Assembly: GCA_905339235.1 (NCBI GenBank) | Contig: CAJPFG010000001.1 | Coordinates: 124,001-188,000, forward strand | Direction: 5' to 3' | Length of the DNA stretch: 64,000 bases | From: Phycisphaerales bacterium | Lineage (GTDB): Bacteria; Planctomycetota; Phycisphaerae; Phycisphaerales; UBA1924 | Shown here: positions 42,728-50,191 of the stretch, one piece after another | Numbering within the stretch: the first letter of the stretch is position 1 | Layout of the letters: every line of letters starts with the position of its first letter | Made by a program: the position numbers and the translations under genes | The notes under the pieces: model-generated | The model's database searches: none | The model's input: the letters and a program-made list of their open reading frames with translations, nothing else | Told to the model about the DNA's origin: nothing

Positions 42728-42906
42728 ATACCAGAATGATGCGAGAGGATCTTCGGCGATTCAGCGGTGAGCAACTTCTGTGGTTGGCGGTGATGAGCAA
42801 CGCGACCACGCGGGTGCTGATCGACCTTGAGCTCCGCCGGCGAGCCGGGCAGCGATCAGCGCACGCGGTGCGGCGCCTCGCTCCGCCGCGGCGCGCGGTT
42901 GCCTGA
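42724..42906 (+). CDS. 60-residue helical protein coupled to the pseudo-receiver
   Basis: ATG 42724 overlaps the preceding stop by four bases (ATGA), so translation is coupled. The first 40 residues form a likely amphipathic helix pair (MREDLRRFSGEQLLWLAVMSNATTRVLIDLELRRR). The tail is Arg/Ala/Pro-rich and basic. No domain is recognised. Its position as the second gene of the sigma-54 transcript suggests that it works with the pseudo-receiver. This is inference. Confidence 0.6.
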   Translation: MNTRMMREDLRRFSGEQLLWLAVMSNATTRVLIDLELRRRAGQRSAHAVRRLAPPRRAVA

Positions 42907-43010
42907 AACCAGTTGCTTCCCGGAGGAGACTCCGCGAGGTGGCTTTGACAATCTCCTCACGCTCGCGACGGAACTGACCCTCCGGCGCGGGATTGATCAC
43001 GAACTCTCTC

Positions 43011-43063
43011 ATCTCCTCTCCTCTCGCTCGCGCCGGGGCCGGAAGGTCCTGACGCGGCTTCGG
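43011..43063 (+). repeat. Intergenic repeat, copy 1
   Basis: Starts ATCTCCTCTCCTCTCGCTCG and ends near GACGCGGCTTCGG. Shares the CTCTCGCTCGCG core, a GGCCGGAAGG middle and a TGACGCGG end with copies 2-4. Confidence 0.7.
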
Positions 43064-43073
43064 AAGGTTCGAC

Positions 43074-43128
43074 AATCTCCTCCTCCTCTCGCTCGCGTCG
43101 AGGCCGAAAGGTATTGACGCGGGTTTGG
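43074..43128 (+). repeat. Intergenic repeat, copy 2
   Basis: Same order of blocks as copy 1: CTCCTCTCGCTCGCG, TCGAGGCCGAAAGG, TTGACGCGGGTTTGG. Confidence 0.7.
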
Positions 43129-43389
43129 ATCGAGAAACCGCGGACGGTCCCGGGGTGCGGGCGCCGTCCAAACCGGTCTATCCGCTCGCGGCAACGCACG
43201 AAGGGACTCCCGACGTTCAGAGGCGATGCCGCGCACGGAACAACCGCCCCGTCTCGGGCCCAACGGCCCGCGGCAGGCTTGATCGCGGACGGATACCGGG
43301 ATGTGCCCGGATCGGCCGCGAACGGAACCAGACGCCCTTTGCACCGGTCGTTCTGCAGACGTGGGATTCAAGTGTGCAGGGAGACTTTC

Positions 43390-44229
43390 ATGACCTATTC
43401 AAGTTCCTTCCGTTACTCGTGCGCTCTGATCGGTCTGGCGGGCACGGCGCTTGCGCCGGCCATGGCGCAGAGCTTCTTTGAGTCGGGGGCCGCGGGCAGC
43501 TTCTCGACGACGAACTGGGGCGTGGACCGCTACGCACCGGCGGGCTGGACGCCGGGGGCCACGGATCCGCTGAGCGGGACGGCGCTGCGGATCGACCTCA
43601 GCAACGCGGATCGCGCGGACCTTCGGCCCTCCGGATACTCCGGCGCGTTCTACAACACCCAGGGCCGGCAGAGGGCCGCGGGCATCACAGGCGCGTGGGA
43701 AGTGGGCGGCGAGTTATTCATCCCCAGCGACTGGGAGACCGCCGGAAACCTTCGCCGGTCGGACCTGTGGACGCGCGACGCCAATCCGGTGGAAGGAAAC
43801 GCGTTCTATCCGATCGTTGGGTTCATCAACAACGATCCGGCCGACGGGTTCAACCCCCTGGCCTCGGGCTTTTCGCCGCGGTTCCGCGTGTGGGACAGCA
43901 GCACCGGCTGGGTTGACCTTGCGACGACGGTGAACTACGGAGCGTACAACGCGTTCCGCATCGTCAACACGACTACGTCGCACGATTTCTACATCAACGG
44001 CGCGCTGGTGCAGTCGCTCAGCGGAGCGGCCTACTCGGAAGCCGGATTCGAAGGCCTGCAGACCGCGTTCGTCGAGGCGTACAACTTCGGCAACGCCGAC
44101 AACGCGGGTTCGCTGCCCGACAGTGGGTATGAGGTGTACTGGCGCAACGTGTACGCGTCGGTTCCGGCTCCGGGCGCGATCGCCTTGCTCGGGCTGGGCG
44201 GCCTGGTCTGCACCCGCCGTCGTCGCTGA
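43390..44229 (+). CDS. Exported PAP-CTERM-type protein
   Basis: The product has 279 residues. ATG 43390 has AGGGAG about seven bases upstream and starts a signal peptide ending APAMAQ. The mature part is beta-rich with Trp/Tyr/Asn/Gly repeats and no enzyme motif (WDSSTGWVDLATTVNYG, DFYINGALVQSL), a laminin-G/lectin look. The C terminus is VPAPGAIALLGLGGLVCTRRRR, a sorting signal of the PEP-CTERM class with PAP in place of PEP. It is probably displayed on the cell surface or in the matrix. It follows the sigma-54 cassette and is flanked by repeats on both sides. Confidence 0.85.
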   Translation: MTYSSSFRYSCALIGLAGTALAPAMAQSFFESGAAGSFSTTNWGVDRYAPAGWTPGATDPLSGTALRIDLSNADRADLRPSGYSGAFYNTQGRQRAAGITGAWEVGGELFIPSDWETAGNLRRSDLWTRDANPVEGNAFYPIVGFINNDPADGFNPLASGFSPRFRVWDSSTGWVDLATTVNYGAYNAFRIVNTTTSHDFYINGALVQSLSGAAYSEAGFEGLQTAFVEAYNFGNADNAGSLPDSGYEVYWRNVYASVPAPGAIALLGLGGLVCTRRRR

Positions 44230-44236
44230 GTGCGCG

Positions 44237-44286
44237 AATCTCCTCTCGCTTGCGTCGAGGCCGGCAGGCCTTGGCGCGGCTTGTGG
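44237..44286 (+). repeat. Intergenic repeat, copy 3
   Basis: CTCCTCTCGCTTGCG, TCGAGGCCGGCAGG, TTGGCGCGGCTTGTGG. Lies 7 bases after the stop of the PAP-CTERM gene. Confidence 0.7.
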
Positions 44287-44298
44287 CCCGAAGGGGCC
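44285..44298 (+). terminator. Hairpin after the PAP-CTERM gene, possible terminator
   Basis: GGCCC-GAAG-GGGCC followed within a few bases by GGCGTTTTCC. Short stem and weak T run, so tentative. Confidence 0.4.
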
Positions 44299-44302
44299 GG
44301 CG

Positions 44303-44359
44303 TTTTCCTCCTTTCCTCTCGCTCGCGTTGAGATCGCGAGGTCTCAAGGCGAGTTTCGG
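44303..44359 (+). repeat. Intergenic repeat, copy 4
   Basis: TTTCCTCTCGCTCGCG, TTGAGATCGCGAGG, then AAGGCGAGTTTCGG. The most diverged of the four copies. Confidence 0.6.
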
Positions 44360-44518
44360 ATTCGAGATTGGCGATGGGCCCCCGGGGCACGCAGAACACT
44401 CCTCCGCTCGTAACGATCGGCGAGCGAGAGGAACCCCCCGCGTCGCGGAAACGGGGCGCGGCGGGATTTCGAGACATCGCGCGTCGTTTCGCGCGAGTTC
44501 AATAGAAAGGAGCCGGTC

Positions 44519-44710
44519 ATGAGCCGTGCTGTTCTTAATCCAATCTGCGCGACGGATGTCATTGCCGCCCTCGTCCACGGTGTGAACGCTGGTGTTCACC
44601 GGTGTGGGAGGGGCGTGCTGCATGGTCTGACGACCACGGCGTATGTGGTCGAGGGATGCGTGGCGGTCGTGGCGCTGTGCGGACTGTTCTTCGTCCGCCG
44701 GAATCCGTGA
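44519..44710 (+). CDS. 63-residue membrane protein
   Basis: ATG 44519 has AAAGGAG six bases upstream, among the best ribosome sites in the window. The C-terminal half is a membrane helix (VVEGCVAVVALCGLFF) ending in VRRNP, so it is probably anchored with a basic cytoplasmic end. It lies between two PAP-CTERM genes, 290 and 130 bases from them. The hydrophobic-plus-Arg end resembles their sorting signals but lacks a PAP motif. The function is unknown. Confidence 0.65.
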   Translation: MSRAVLNPICATDVIAALVHGVNAGVHRCGRGVLHGLTTTAYVVEGCVAVVALCGLFFVRRNP

Positions 44711-44839
44711 AGGTGAACCCCGGCGCGCGGGGGGCTCCGAACGCCGGCATACCTGTTTCTCGCTCGCCGCGGTGGCGGCGATGACTTGGCTCTCTCTCGC
44801 ACTGCCGCGGTTCGCCCGCGGCCCATCTGGAGAATTGAC

Positions 44840-45655
44840 ATGAAGTTTCGTTTCGCAGCCGTTGCACTGATGATCGCAGCCGGAACCGTGGCGCAGGGGG
44901 CGATCACCATCGTGGTGAAGCCGTCGTCCGCACCCAATGCGTTCGGCTCTCCGAGTTGGGGCGGCTACGCGGCCAACGCGCTGTCGGGCCTGCAATCCGG
45001 GGCCGCGTCGGTGGGCGACCGCAATACCGATCCCACCGGGTACGCGACGTTCGCGAACGGGTCGTTCATCGCGCCGGGCGATGTCATGGTGACGAGTTTC
45101 CCGTCGTGGCGCGGGGCGGCCAACCCGCTGGCTCCGTTCAGCAGCGAACTGGGGAATCGGATGCACTTCGGGCTTCACGCGAGCGGCGACGGAACGACCC
45201 TGTTCACGCTGAACGACGTGGGGTTCAACATGTCGAGCAGTGATGACGACAACGCGCTGGGGTTCGTGGGCAACCTGGCCGGAACGACGTACAACGGGAC
45301 GACGCGGATCGGGGTGAACTGGGGTGCGAATCGGGCCCCGGGCGGCGGCGACGACATCGTGTACAACTCGGGTGAGGCGGGCACGCTGCTGATCGACGAG
45401 TTGTTCTACGTGGGGGTCGGCAACGCCTTCTGGCCTGGTGCAAGCGATCCGGACCCGTCCAACCCGGTCCTTGGGCGGCAGGGAGCGCTGGATGACACGG
45501 CCGCGTGGTTTGCCCAGGAGTACCCGTTCTCGGTGACGACGGTGTACACGATTTTCGGGGATAGCGGGACGGGCTCGGTGAGCGTGACTCCCGCGCCGGG
45601 CGGGTTGGCGCTGCTGGGGCTGGGCGGGCTGGTGGTTTCGCGTCGTCGTCGGTAA
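44840..45655 (+). CDS. Exported PAP-CTERM-type protein
   Basis: The product has 271 residues. ATG 44840 has GGAG seven bases upstream and a signal peptide to about residue 20 (GTVAQGA). The mature part is beta-rich and Gly/Asn/Asp-rich (MHFGLHASGDGTTLFTLNDV, FNMSSSDDDNALGF). The C terminus is TPAPGGLALLGLGGLVVSRRRR, almost the same as in the protein encoded at 43390-44229, although the bodies are not similar. This points to a shared sorting route, not to common function. Confidence 0.87.
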   Translation: MKFRFAAVALMIAAGTVAQGAITIVVKPSSAPNAFGSPSWGGYAANALSGLQSGAASVGDRNTDPTGYATFANGSFIAPGDVMVTSFPSWRGAANPLAPFSSELGNRMHFGLHASGDGTTLFTLNDVGFNMSSSDDDNALGFVGNLAGTTYNGTTRIGVNWGANRAPGGGDDIVYNSGEAGTLLIDELFYVGVGNAFWPGASDPDPSNPVLGRQGALDDTAAWFAQEYPFSVTTVYTIFGDSGTGSVSVTPAPGGLALLGLGGLVVSRRRR

Positions 45656-45727
45656 GGTCGATGCCGCGCGGGCTCGGAAATCGAGTCCGCGCGGATTCTC
45701 GGAGGACGCAGGCGCGGCCGGGCATTG

Positions 45728-45743
45728 TGGTATGCTCTCGGGC
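45728..45743 (+). promoter_or_regulatory. Leaderless-type extended -10 for the calpain-like gene
   Basis: TGG-TATGCT (45728-45736), seven bases, then ATG 45744. The ATG at 45732 would lie inside the -10 box, so 45744 is preferred. Confidence 0.5.
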
Positions 45744-46949
45744 ATGAACCAGGTGCTGCTCGCGTTGATTTTGGGCCAACCGCCCGCGTCCCCCTCCGCT
45801 CCGGTGGAACCGTTCGCTGCGGTTGCCCGACAGCATTTCGCCGCTTGGGATCGGGACTCGGATGGCGAGTTGTCGGCGCTGGAGATCGACAAGGCATGCG
45901 TGGACCCGACAATCAGCGGCGCGCAAGGCGCAGCGGTGGCGGCGCTGAAGAGGATCGTGCGGAGCGAGCGGTATGAGGTGCCGCGGCTGACGCTGGAGTT
46001 TGTCACGGCGCCGCCCGCGCGGAACGCGGTGGCGCCGGCGGATCGGGACCGGGCGGATTCGCCCGAGGGCGCGTCGAGCACGGCGCCGAAGCGGCCGCCG
46101 AATCTGGAGGCCGCGTACCGCTCGTGCGTGCGCCGGATCGGCGCGGCCAAGCGGGATTTGTTCCTTGACGAGACGCCGGACCTGGACAAGTGCCGGCAGG
46201 GGCCGCTGGGGGACTGCTTCTTTGTCGCGAGCGTCGGCGCGGCGGTGCATCGGGATCCGCTCTTCGTGAAGTCGATGATGACGCGGGAAGAGGACGGGCG
46301 GTACACCGTGCGGTTTCCGGGTCGGAGCGTGACGCTACTGGAACTGACGGATGCGGAGGTGGCGCTGTCGTCCACGACGGGGGACGAGGGGTTGTGGCTG
46401 CCGGTGCTGGAGAAGGCGATGGGAACGATGCGGCAGGCGGCCGCGCCGGAGAGGTATGCGATGGAGTCGGCGACGGATGCAATCGCGAAGGGGGGCTCGT
46501 CGGCGACGGTGATCCGGATGTTGACGGGGCACGAGACGGAGCGGATCCAACTTCGGCGGCGGGTGAAGGTGGGCGGGGACGGGAAGCCGGCGGTGTACGA
46601 ACTGAGGCCGGCGGGCGAGGCGGATGCGCTGGCGGCGCAGGTGCGGGAGAAGGTGCCGGCAGCGTTGGCGGCGAGGCGGCTGGTCACGGCGGGTTCGCCG
46701 ACGGAGGTTCCGCTGCCGCCGGGGATCAACGGGAAGCACGCGTACGCAATTCTGTCGTTCGACGCGGAGAAGGATGCGCTCACGATGTGGAACCCGCACG
46801 GGAACACGTTCCGGCCGAAGGGTGACTCGGGGCTTGAGCATGGGTATCCGACGCGGGCGGGGGTGTTTGTGATGCCGGTGAGCGATTTCGTGCGGACGTT
46901 TTCGGGGGTGGTGCTGGAGACGGATCGGGAGGCGGCGCGGCGGAACTAG
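45744..46949 (+). CDS. Calpain-family cysteine protease with an EF-hand-like loop
   Basis: The product has 401 residues. The calpain papain-like triad is visible: Cys158 in QGPLGDCFFVAS, His332 in GKHAYAILSF and Asn350 in MWNPHGN. Before it, residues 34-47 (WDRDSDGELSALE) form a calcium EF-hand loop, so calcium control is possible. The first 15 residues are hydrophobic (NQVLLALILGQPP) and could be a short signal peptide. Bacterial calpain domains are uncommon; their substrates are unknown. It lies just after the PAP-CTERM cluster. Confidence 0.85.
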   Translation: MNQVLLALILGQPPASPSAPVEPFAAVARQHFAAWDRDSDGELSALEIDKACVDPTISGAQGAAVAALKRIVRSERYEVPRLTLEFVTAPPARNAVAPADRDRADSPEGASSTAPKRPPNLEAAYRSCVRRIGAAKRDLFLDETPDLDKCRQGPLGDCFFVASVGAAVHRDPLFVKSMMTREEDGRYTVRFPGRSVTLLELTDAEVALSSTTGDEGLWLPVLEKAMGTMRQAAAPERYAMESATDAIAKGGSSATVIRMLTGHETERIQLRRRVKVGGDGKPAVYELRPAGEADALAAQVREKVPAALAARRLVTAGSPTEVPLPPGINGKHAYAILSFDAEKDALTMWNPHGNTFRPKGDSGLEHGYPTRAGVFVMPVSDFVRTFSGVVLETDREAARRN

Positions 46950-46966
46950 GGGCGCCGCGGGGTCGG

Positions 46967-46977
46967 TACTGTTGAGC
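46967..46977 (+). promoter_or_regulatory. Leaderless-type -10 for the DUF2721 gene
   Basis: TACTGT (46967-46972), five bases, then ATG 46978. Confidence 0.45.
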
Positions 46978-47499
46978 ATGAGCGACCCGACGACCGACAA
47001 CCCGTTCGCGGTGCTGACGTTTTTGGCGGCGCCGGCGATCCTGACCAATGCTTCGACGCTGCTGGCGCTTTCGACATCGAACCGGTTGGGCAAGGTGTCG
47101 GATCGGGCTCGCGCGGCGTCGGCGGCGCTGCTGGGGGGGAGAAAGGACGATCCGCACGCGGGCCTGCATCGGCAGGACTTTGAGTTTGCATCCACGCGGG
47201 CGACGATGCTGGTGGAGGCGTTGCGGCTGCTCTATCTGGCGACGGGGTCGTTCGCGGCGGGGACGTGCGTGGCGCTGATCGGGGCGTTCGCGGGGTACTT
47301 CGGGATGGGGGCGGTTGTGCTGGGGGCGCAGGTGTTGACGATCACGCTGGCGGTGGTGGGGGTGGCGGGGCTGGGGCTGGGTTCGGCGAGGCTGCTGGCG
47401 GAGACGCGGCTGGCGCTGCGGGTCTTCGCGCAGTTGAGGGCGGCGATGACGGAGTGGGATACGGCAAAGGGCGGGGCGCCGCCCGGGGCGGTGATGTAG
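46978..47499 (+). CDS. DUF2721-like membrane protein
   Basis: The product has 173 residues. The N-terminal stretch NPFAVLTFLAAPAILTNASTLLALSTSNRLGKVSDR matches the DUF2721 family pattern, and ATG 46978 is placed by the adjacent -10 box. Membrane segments lie at about 10-32, 82-105 and 110-135. The function of the family is unknown. It is convergent with dapF (4 bases between stops). Confidence 0.8.
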   Translation: MSDPTTDNPFAVLTFLAAPAILTNASTLLALSTSNRLGKVSDRARAASAALLGGRKDDPHAGLHRQDFEFASTRATMLVEALRLLYLATGSFAAGTCVALIGAFAGYFGMGAVVLGAQVLTITLAVVGVAGLGLGSARLLAETRLALRVFAQLRAAMTEWDTAKGGAPPGAVM

Positions 47500-47503
47500 C
47501 GGG

Positions 47504-48370
47504 TCAGAGCGCGATGGAGCCGTCGAACACGTACTCGGCGGGGCCGGTCATGAGGACGTGGTTGGTGGCCTGGTCCCAGCGGACCAGGAGGTCGCCGCCG
47601 GGAAGGTGGATGGTGGCTTCACGGGCGAGGCGATCGGTGAGGACTCCGGCGACGAGCACGGCGCATGCGCCCGTGCCGCAGGCGAGCGTGGCGCCGGCGC
47701 CGCGTTCCCAGGTGCGGACGCGGGCGTGCCCGCGGTCGAGCACCTGGACGAACTGCACGTTGGTGCGGTTGGGGAAGATGGGGTGGGATTCGATGGGGGG
47801 ACCCACGAGAGCGATGGGGACGCGGGCCACGTCGCAGCAGTACAACACGGCGTGGGGGTTGGGCATGGAAACGCGGATGAAGGCGGGGGTGAGGCCGCAA
47901 GACGCGGCCCAGGAGGGGGCGGCGCGTTCGCAGGCGGCGGCGAGATCGGCGGGCAGGGCTTCGCTCACGTCGGGCGGACCGTGGGTTGGTTCGCCCATTT
48001 CGACGGTGGCGTGGAACGCGCCGGGTTGCGAGACGGCGGTGACCCGGAGCGAGGAGTTGGCGACCTGCACGTGAAGCGGCTGGGCGCTGCGGGCGTGGCG
48101 CTCGATCACGTGGCGGGCGGCGCAGCGGATGCCGTTGCCGCACATGCCGCCGTCGGAGCCGTCGGGGTTGAAGATGGACATGCGCAGGTCGGCGGCGGGC
48201 GTGGGGGCGAGGAGGAGCAGGCCGTCGGCGCCGATGCCGGAGTGGCGGTCGCAGAGGCGCCGGGCGAGCGAGGGCCAGGGGAGGTTGGCGAGTTGCGGGT
48301 GCGCGAGGGAGTCGAGGAGGATGAAGTCGTTCCCCAGGCCGTGGTATTTGAAGAAGGGGATCGCGGGCAT
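47504..48370 (-). CDS. dapF: Diaminopimelate epimerase
   Basis: The product has 288 residues, the usual 270-290. It interconverts LL- and meso-diaminopimelate for lysine and peptidoglycan synthesis. The two active-site cysteines are in GMCGNGIRC and in ATLACGTGAC. The N terminus IPFFKYHGLGNDFILLD is also typical. ATG 48370 begins that conserved N terminus. It supports a DAP-type peptidoglycan in this organism, together with dacB. Confidence 0.95.
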   Translation of the reverse strand: MPAIPFFKYHGLGNDFILLDSLAHPQLANLPWPSLARRLCDRHSGIGADGLLLLAPTPAADLRMSIFNPDGSDGGMCGNGIRCAARHVIERHARSAQPLHVQVANSSLRVTAVSQPGAFHATVEMGEPTHGPPDVSEALPADLAAACERAAPSWAASCGLTPAFIRVSMPNPHAVLYCCDVARVPIALVGPPIESHPIFPNRTNVQFVQVLDRGHARVRTWERGAGATLACGTGACAVLVAGVLTDRLAREATIHLPGGDLLVRWDQATNHVLMTGPAEYVFDGSIAL

Positions 48371-48434
48371 CTTGGTGGAAATGTATCGGCGAATCGGGAG
48401 CCGGGGGGGCAAGGGCGAGAGTAAAGTTCGGCGG

Positions 48435-48508
48435 GTCCCGGTAGCTCAGTTGGACAGAGCAGCCGCCTTCTAAGCGGCAGGTCGGGCGTTCGAATCGCCC
48501 CCGGGACG
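48435..48508 (+). tRNA. tRNA-Arg (anticodon TCT)
   Basis: A full cloverleaf is visible. The acceptor stem GTCCCGG pairs with CCGGGAC, with discriminator G. The D arm is TAGCTCAGTTGGACAGAGC. The anticodon stem GCCGC/GCGGC encloses loop CTTCTAA with anticodon TCT. The T arm is GGGCG-TTCGAAT-CGCCC. CCA is not encoded. It reads AGA/AGG codons, which are rare in this GC-rich genome. Confidence 0.95.
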
Positions 48509-48615
48509 CTTGGAAGAGGCCCCCAGCCGGCAAAGACGGCACAGCCGGTACGTTTTGCGCGACAGAACCTGAAAACAAGGTTCCAGAAGCGAGGGACGAT
48601 TTGGAGAATTGGGGC

Positions 48616-49584
48616 ATGACCGTTACATCTCAACCTGTTGCCCATCGCCTCGGATCTGGAAAATCCCGGTTGGCCTTGGCGCTCGCGGCCCTGGCCGGAA
48701 TCGCGTTCGCGGGGGCGATGCTTGCCGATCCCCCGGTCACGCGGGCGAGCTCGAACTTCCCGGATCCGTTCGAGAATCTCTCGGGTTCGCTGCGGATCAG
48801 TGGAGTGGTGCGGGACTTCCGCGATCAGCAGACGGCGGGAGGTCATCCGGACTTCAACATCATTCCGGCGTCGGGCCGCGCCCACTATGTGGGTATCGTC
48901 GCCGACGAACTGAACAGCGACGGGGACCCGGTATTCGCGTGCACAGGACACAGGGTGATGACGGAGTGGCGCGACTCCGAGGGCCGGAACATCATGCCGC
49001 CTCGAAACTACGTGGAGGCGCGGGACGACGACACGGAAGGATCGGCGTTGCCGGGCGCCGGCGGTGCGCTCCAGTCGGCGGAGTCGTTCTCGTCGTGGTA
49101 TCGGGATGTGCTTGGTGTGAACATGTCAGGGGTGATGGAGATCGAACTGGTGCGGCAGCCGGGCACGGACGTGTATGTCTTCGACGACTCGCTCGACACG
49201 CACTTCGTGGAGATGGAAGGCTTCTACAACGTCAACGGCCAGTTCCCGTCGGCGCAGGGCGGCAACAAGAACTGGAGTTTCACGTACGAGGTTGAAACCC
49301 AGTTCGTGTACCGGGAGGGCGCCGGGCAGGTGTTCACCTTCGCGGGCGACGACGACCTGTGGGTGTTCATCGACGGCAAACTGGTGATCGACGTGGGCGG
49401 GGTGCACGACGTGGTGTCGCAGACGGTGGAACTCGACCGGCTTTCGTGGCTGGACGACGGGGAGAGTTACAGCCTGAAGATCTTCTTCGCCGAACGCCAT
49501 AAACCGCAGTCTCGCTGCCGGATCGAGACGACGCTGAACCTGCTGCCGATTGAGTTGCCGCCGGTGGGTGCGCTGCACGACTGA
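48616..49584 (+). CDS. Secreted fibro-slime/PA14-type domain protein
   Basis: The product has 322 residues. ATG 48616 precedes a hydrophobic export signal at about 20-40 ([16 protein letters not shown]). The C-terminal 120 residues match fibro-slime and PA14-like domains: [25 protein letters not shown], then [23 protein letters not shown]. This domain occurs in extracellular matrix and adhesive proteins and may bind carbohydrate. It lies just after tRNA-Arg. There is no sorting signal at the C terminus. Confidence 0.87.
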   Translation: MTVTSQPVAHRLGSGKSRLALALAALAGIAFAGAMLADPPVTRASSNFPDPFENLSGSLRISGVVRDFRDQQTAGGHPDFNIIPASGRAHYVGIVADELNSDGDPVFACTGHRVMTEWRDSEGRNIMPPRNYVEARDDDTEGSALPGAGGALQSAESFSSWYRDVLGVNMSGVMEIELVRQPGTDVYVFDDSLDTHFVEMEGFYNVNGQFPSAQGGNKNWSFTYEVETQFVYREGAGQVFTFAGDDDLWVFIDGKLVIDVGGVHDVVSQTVELDRLSWLDDGESYSLKIFFAERHKPQSRCRIETTLNLLPIELPPVGALHD

Positions 49585-49642
49585 AGTTGAGTGCATGCTC
49601 AGGAGGTCCGCGCGACGCGCGGCCCCTGTTTCGTGCGCCGGA

Positions 49643-50191
49643 TCAGGTGTACGCGCGGAGTTCGGTTGGCAGTTGCTTGAGGCCCCGGCGCTGGGCCTTG
49701 CGGACGGCGTACGCGAGCGACTTGTGGACGCGGCGGCGGACTGAGTCGGTGACGTTGAGGCGGCGGGATTCCATCTCTCGCAGGGCGAACATCCAGGCGT
49801 GGTATTCCTCAAGGCAGCGGGGCTCGATGGAGCCGACGCCGAAGACGTGGTGGCCGATCTCGTGGAGGAAGATGGCCATGGACAGCGGGCCGCGGGGGCG
49901 GGGGGATTCGATGTAGCGGGTAATCGCGCCGTTGCGGTAGGTGACCACGACGGCGACGCCGGAGGAGGACTTTCGCCACTTACGGACACGGATGTTGTGA
50001 GTGGCGAGGAGTTCGCGGGCGATGGACTCGTAGCGGTCGGTGGCGGTGGGCTTGCGGGCGGGGATCGGAGTGGCGGTGGGGATCGGGCTTCGTTGAGCCG
50101 GGGGGCGGGCGGGACGCGGCGGGGACGCGGGCTGACGGCGGGGCGCCAGGAGCCGCGAGACGGGTTCGATCAGGTCCCAGAGGGTGAGCAC
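49643..50191 (-). CDS. Small HExxH zinc-metallopeptidase-like protein
   Basis: The product has 182 residues from GTG 50191, which has GGAGG nine bases upstream and overlaps the end of fmt by 22 bases. A Pro/Arg-rich linker spans about 15-50. The core carries FLHEIGHHVFG with His110, Glu111 and His114, and a Glu pair 14-15 residues after the last His (CLEEYHAW), which could supply the third ligand of a gluzincin. The C terminus is basic and helical. It has no signal peptide. It is the last gene of the def-fmt operon; no link to translation is known. Confidence 0.75.
   Translation of the reverse strand: MLTLWDLIEPVSRLLAPRRQPASPPRPARPPAQRSPIPTATPIPARKPTATDRYESIARELLATHNIRVRKWRKSSSGVAVVVTYRNGAITRYIESPRPRGPLSMAIFLHEIGHHVFGVGSIEPRCLEEYHAWMFALREMESRRLNVTDSVRRRVHKSLAYAVRKAQRRGLKQLPTELRAYT

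Larger units (their letters stand above)
42907..43389 (+). other. Intergenic region with dispersed repeats
   Basis: This 483-base stretch holds a partial copy (42950-42990) and two full copies of an approximately 53-base repeat. No coding frame is credible. A ribosome site AGGGAG precedes the next gene. No clear sigma-54 promoter with correct GG-N10-GC spacing was found here. Confidence 0.55.

Noticed and set aside
44789-44806. TTGGCTCTCTCTCGCAC as a possible sigma-54 promoter for the PAP-CTERM gene at 44840
   Set aside because: GG-to-GC spacing is 9 and the -24 element lacks the CAC part.
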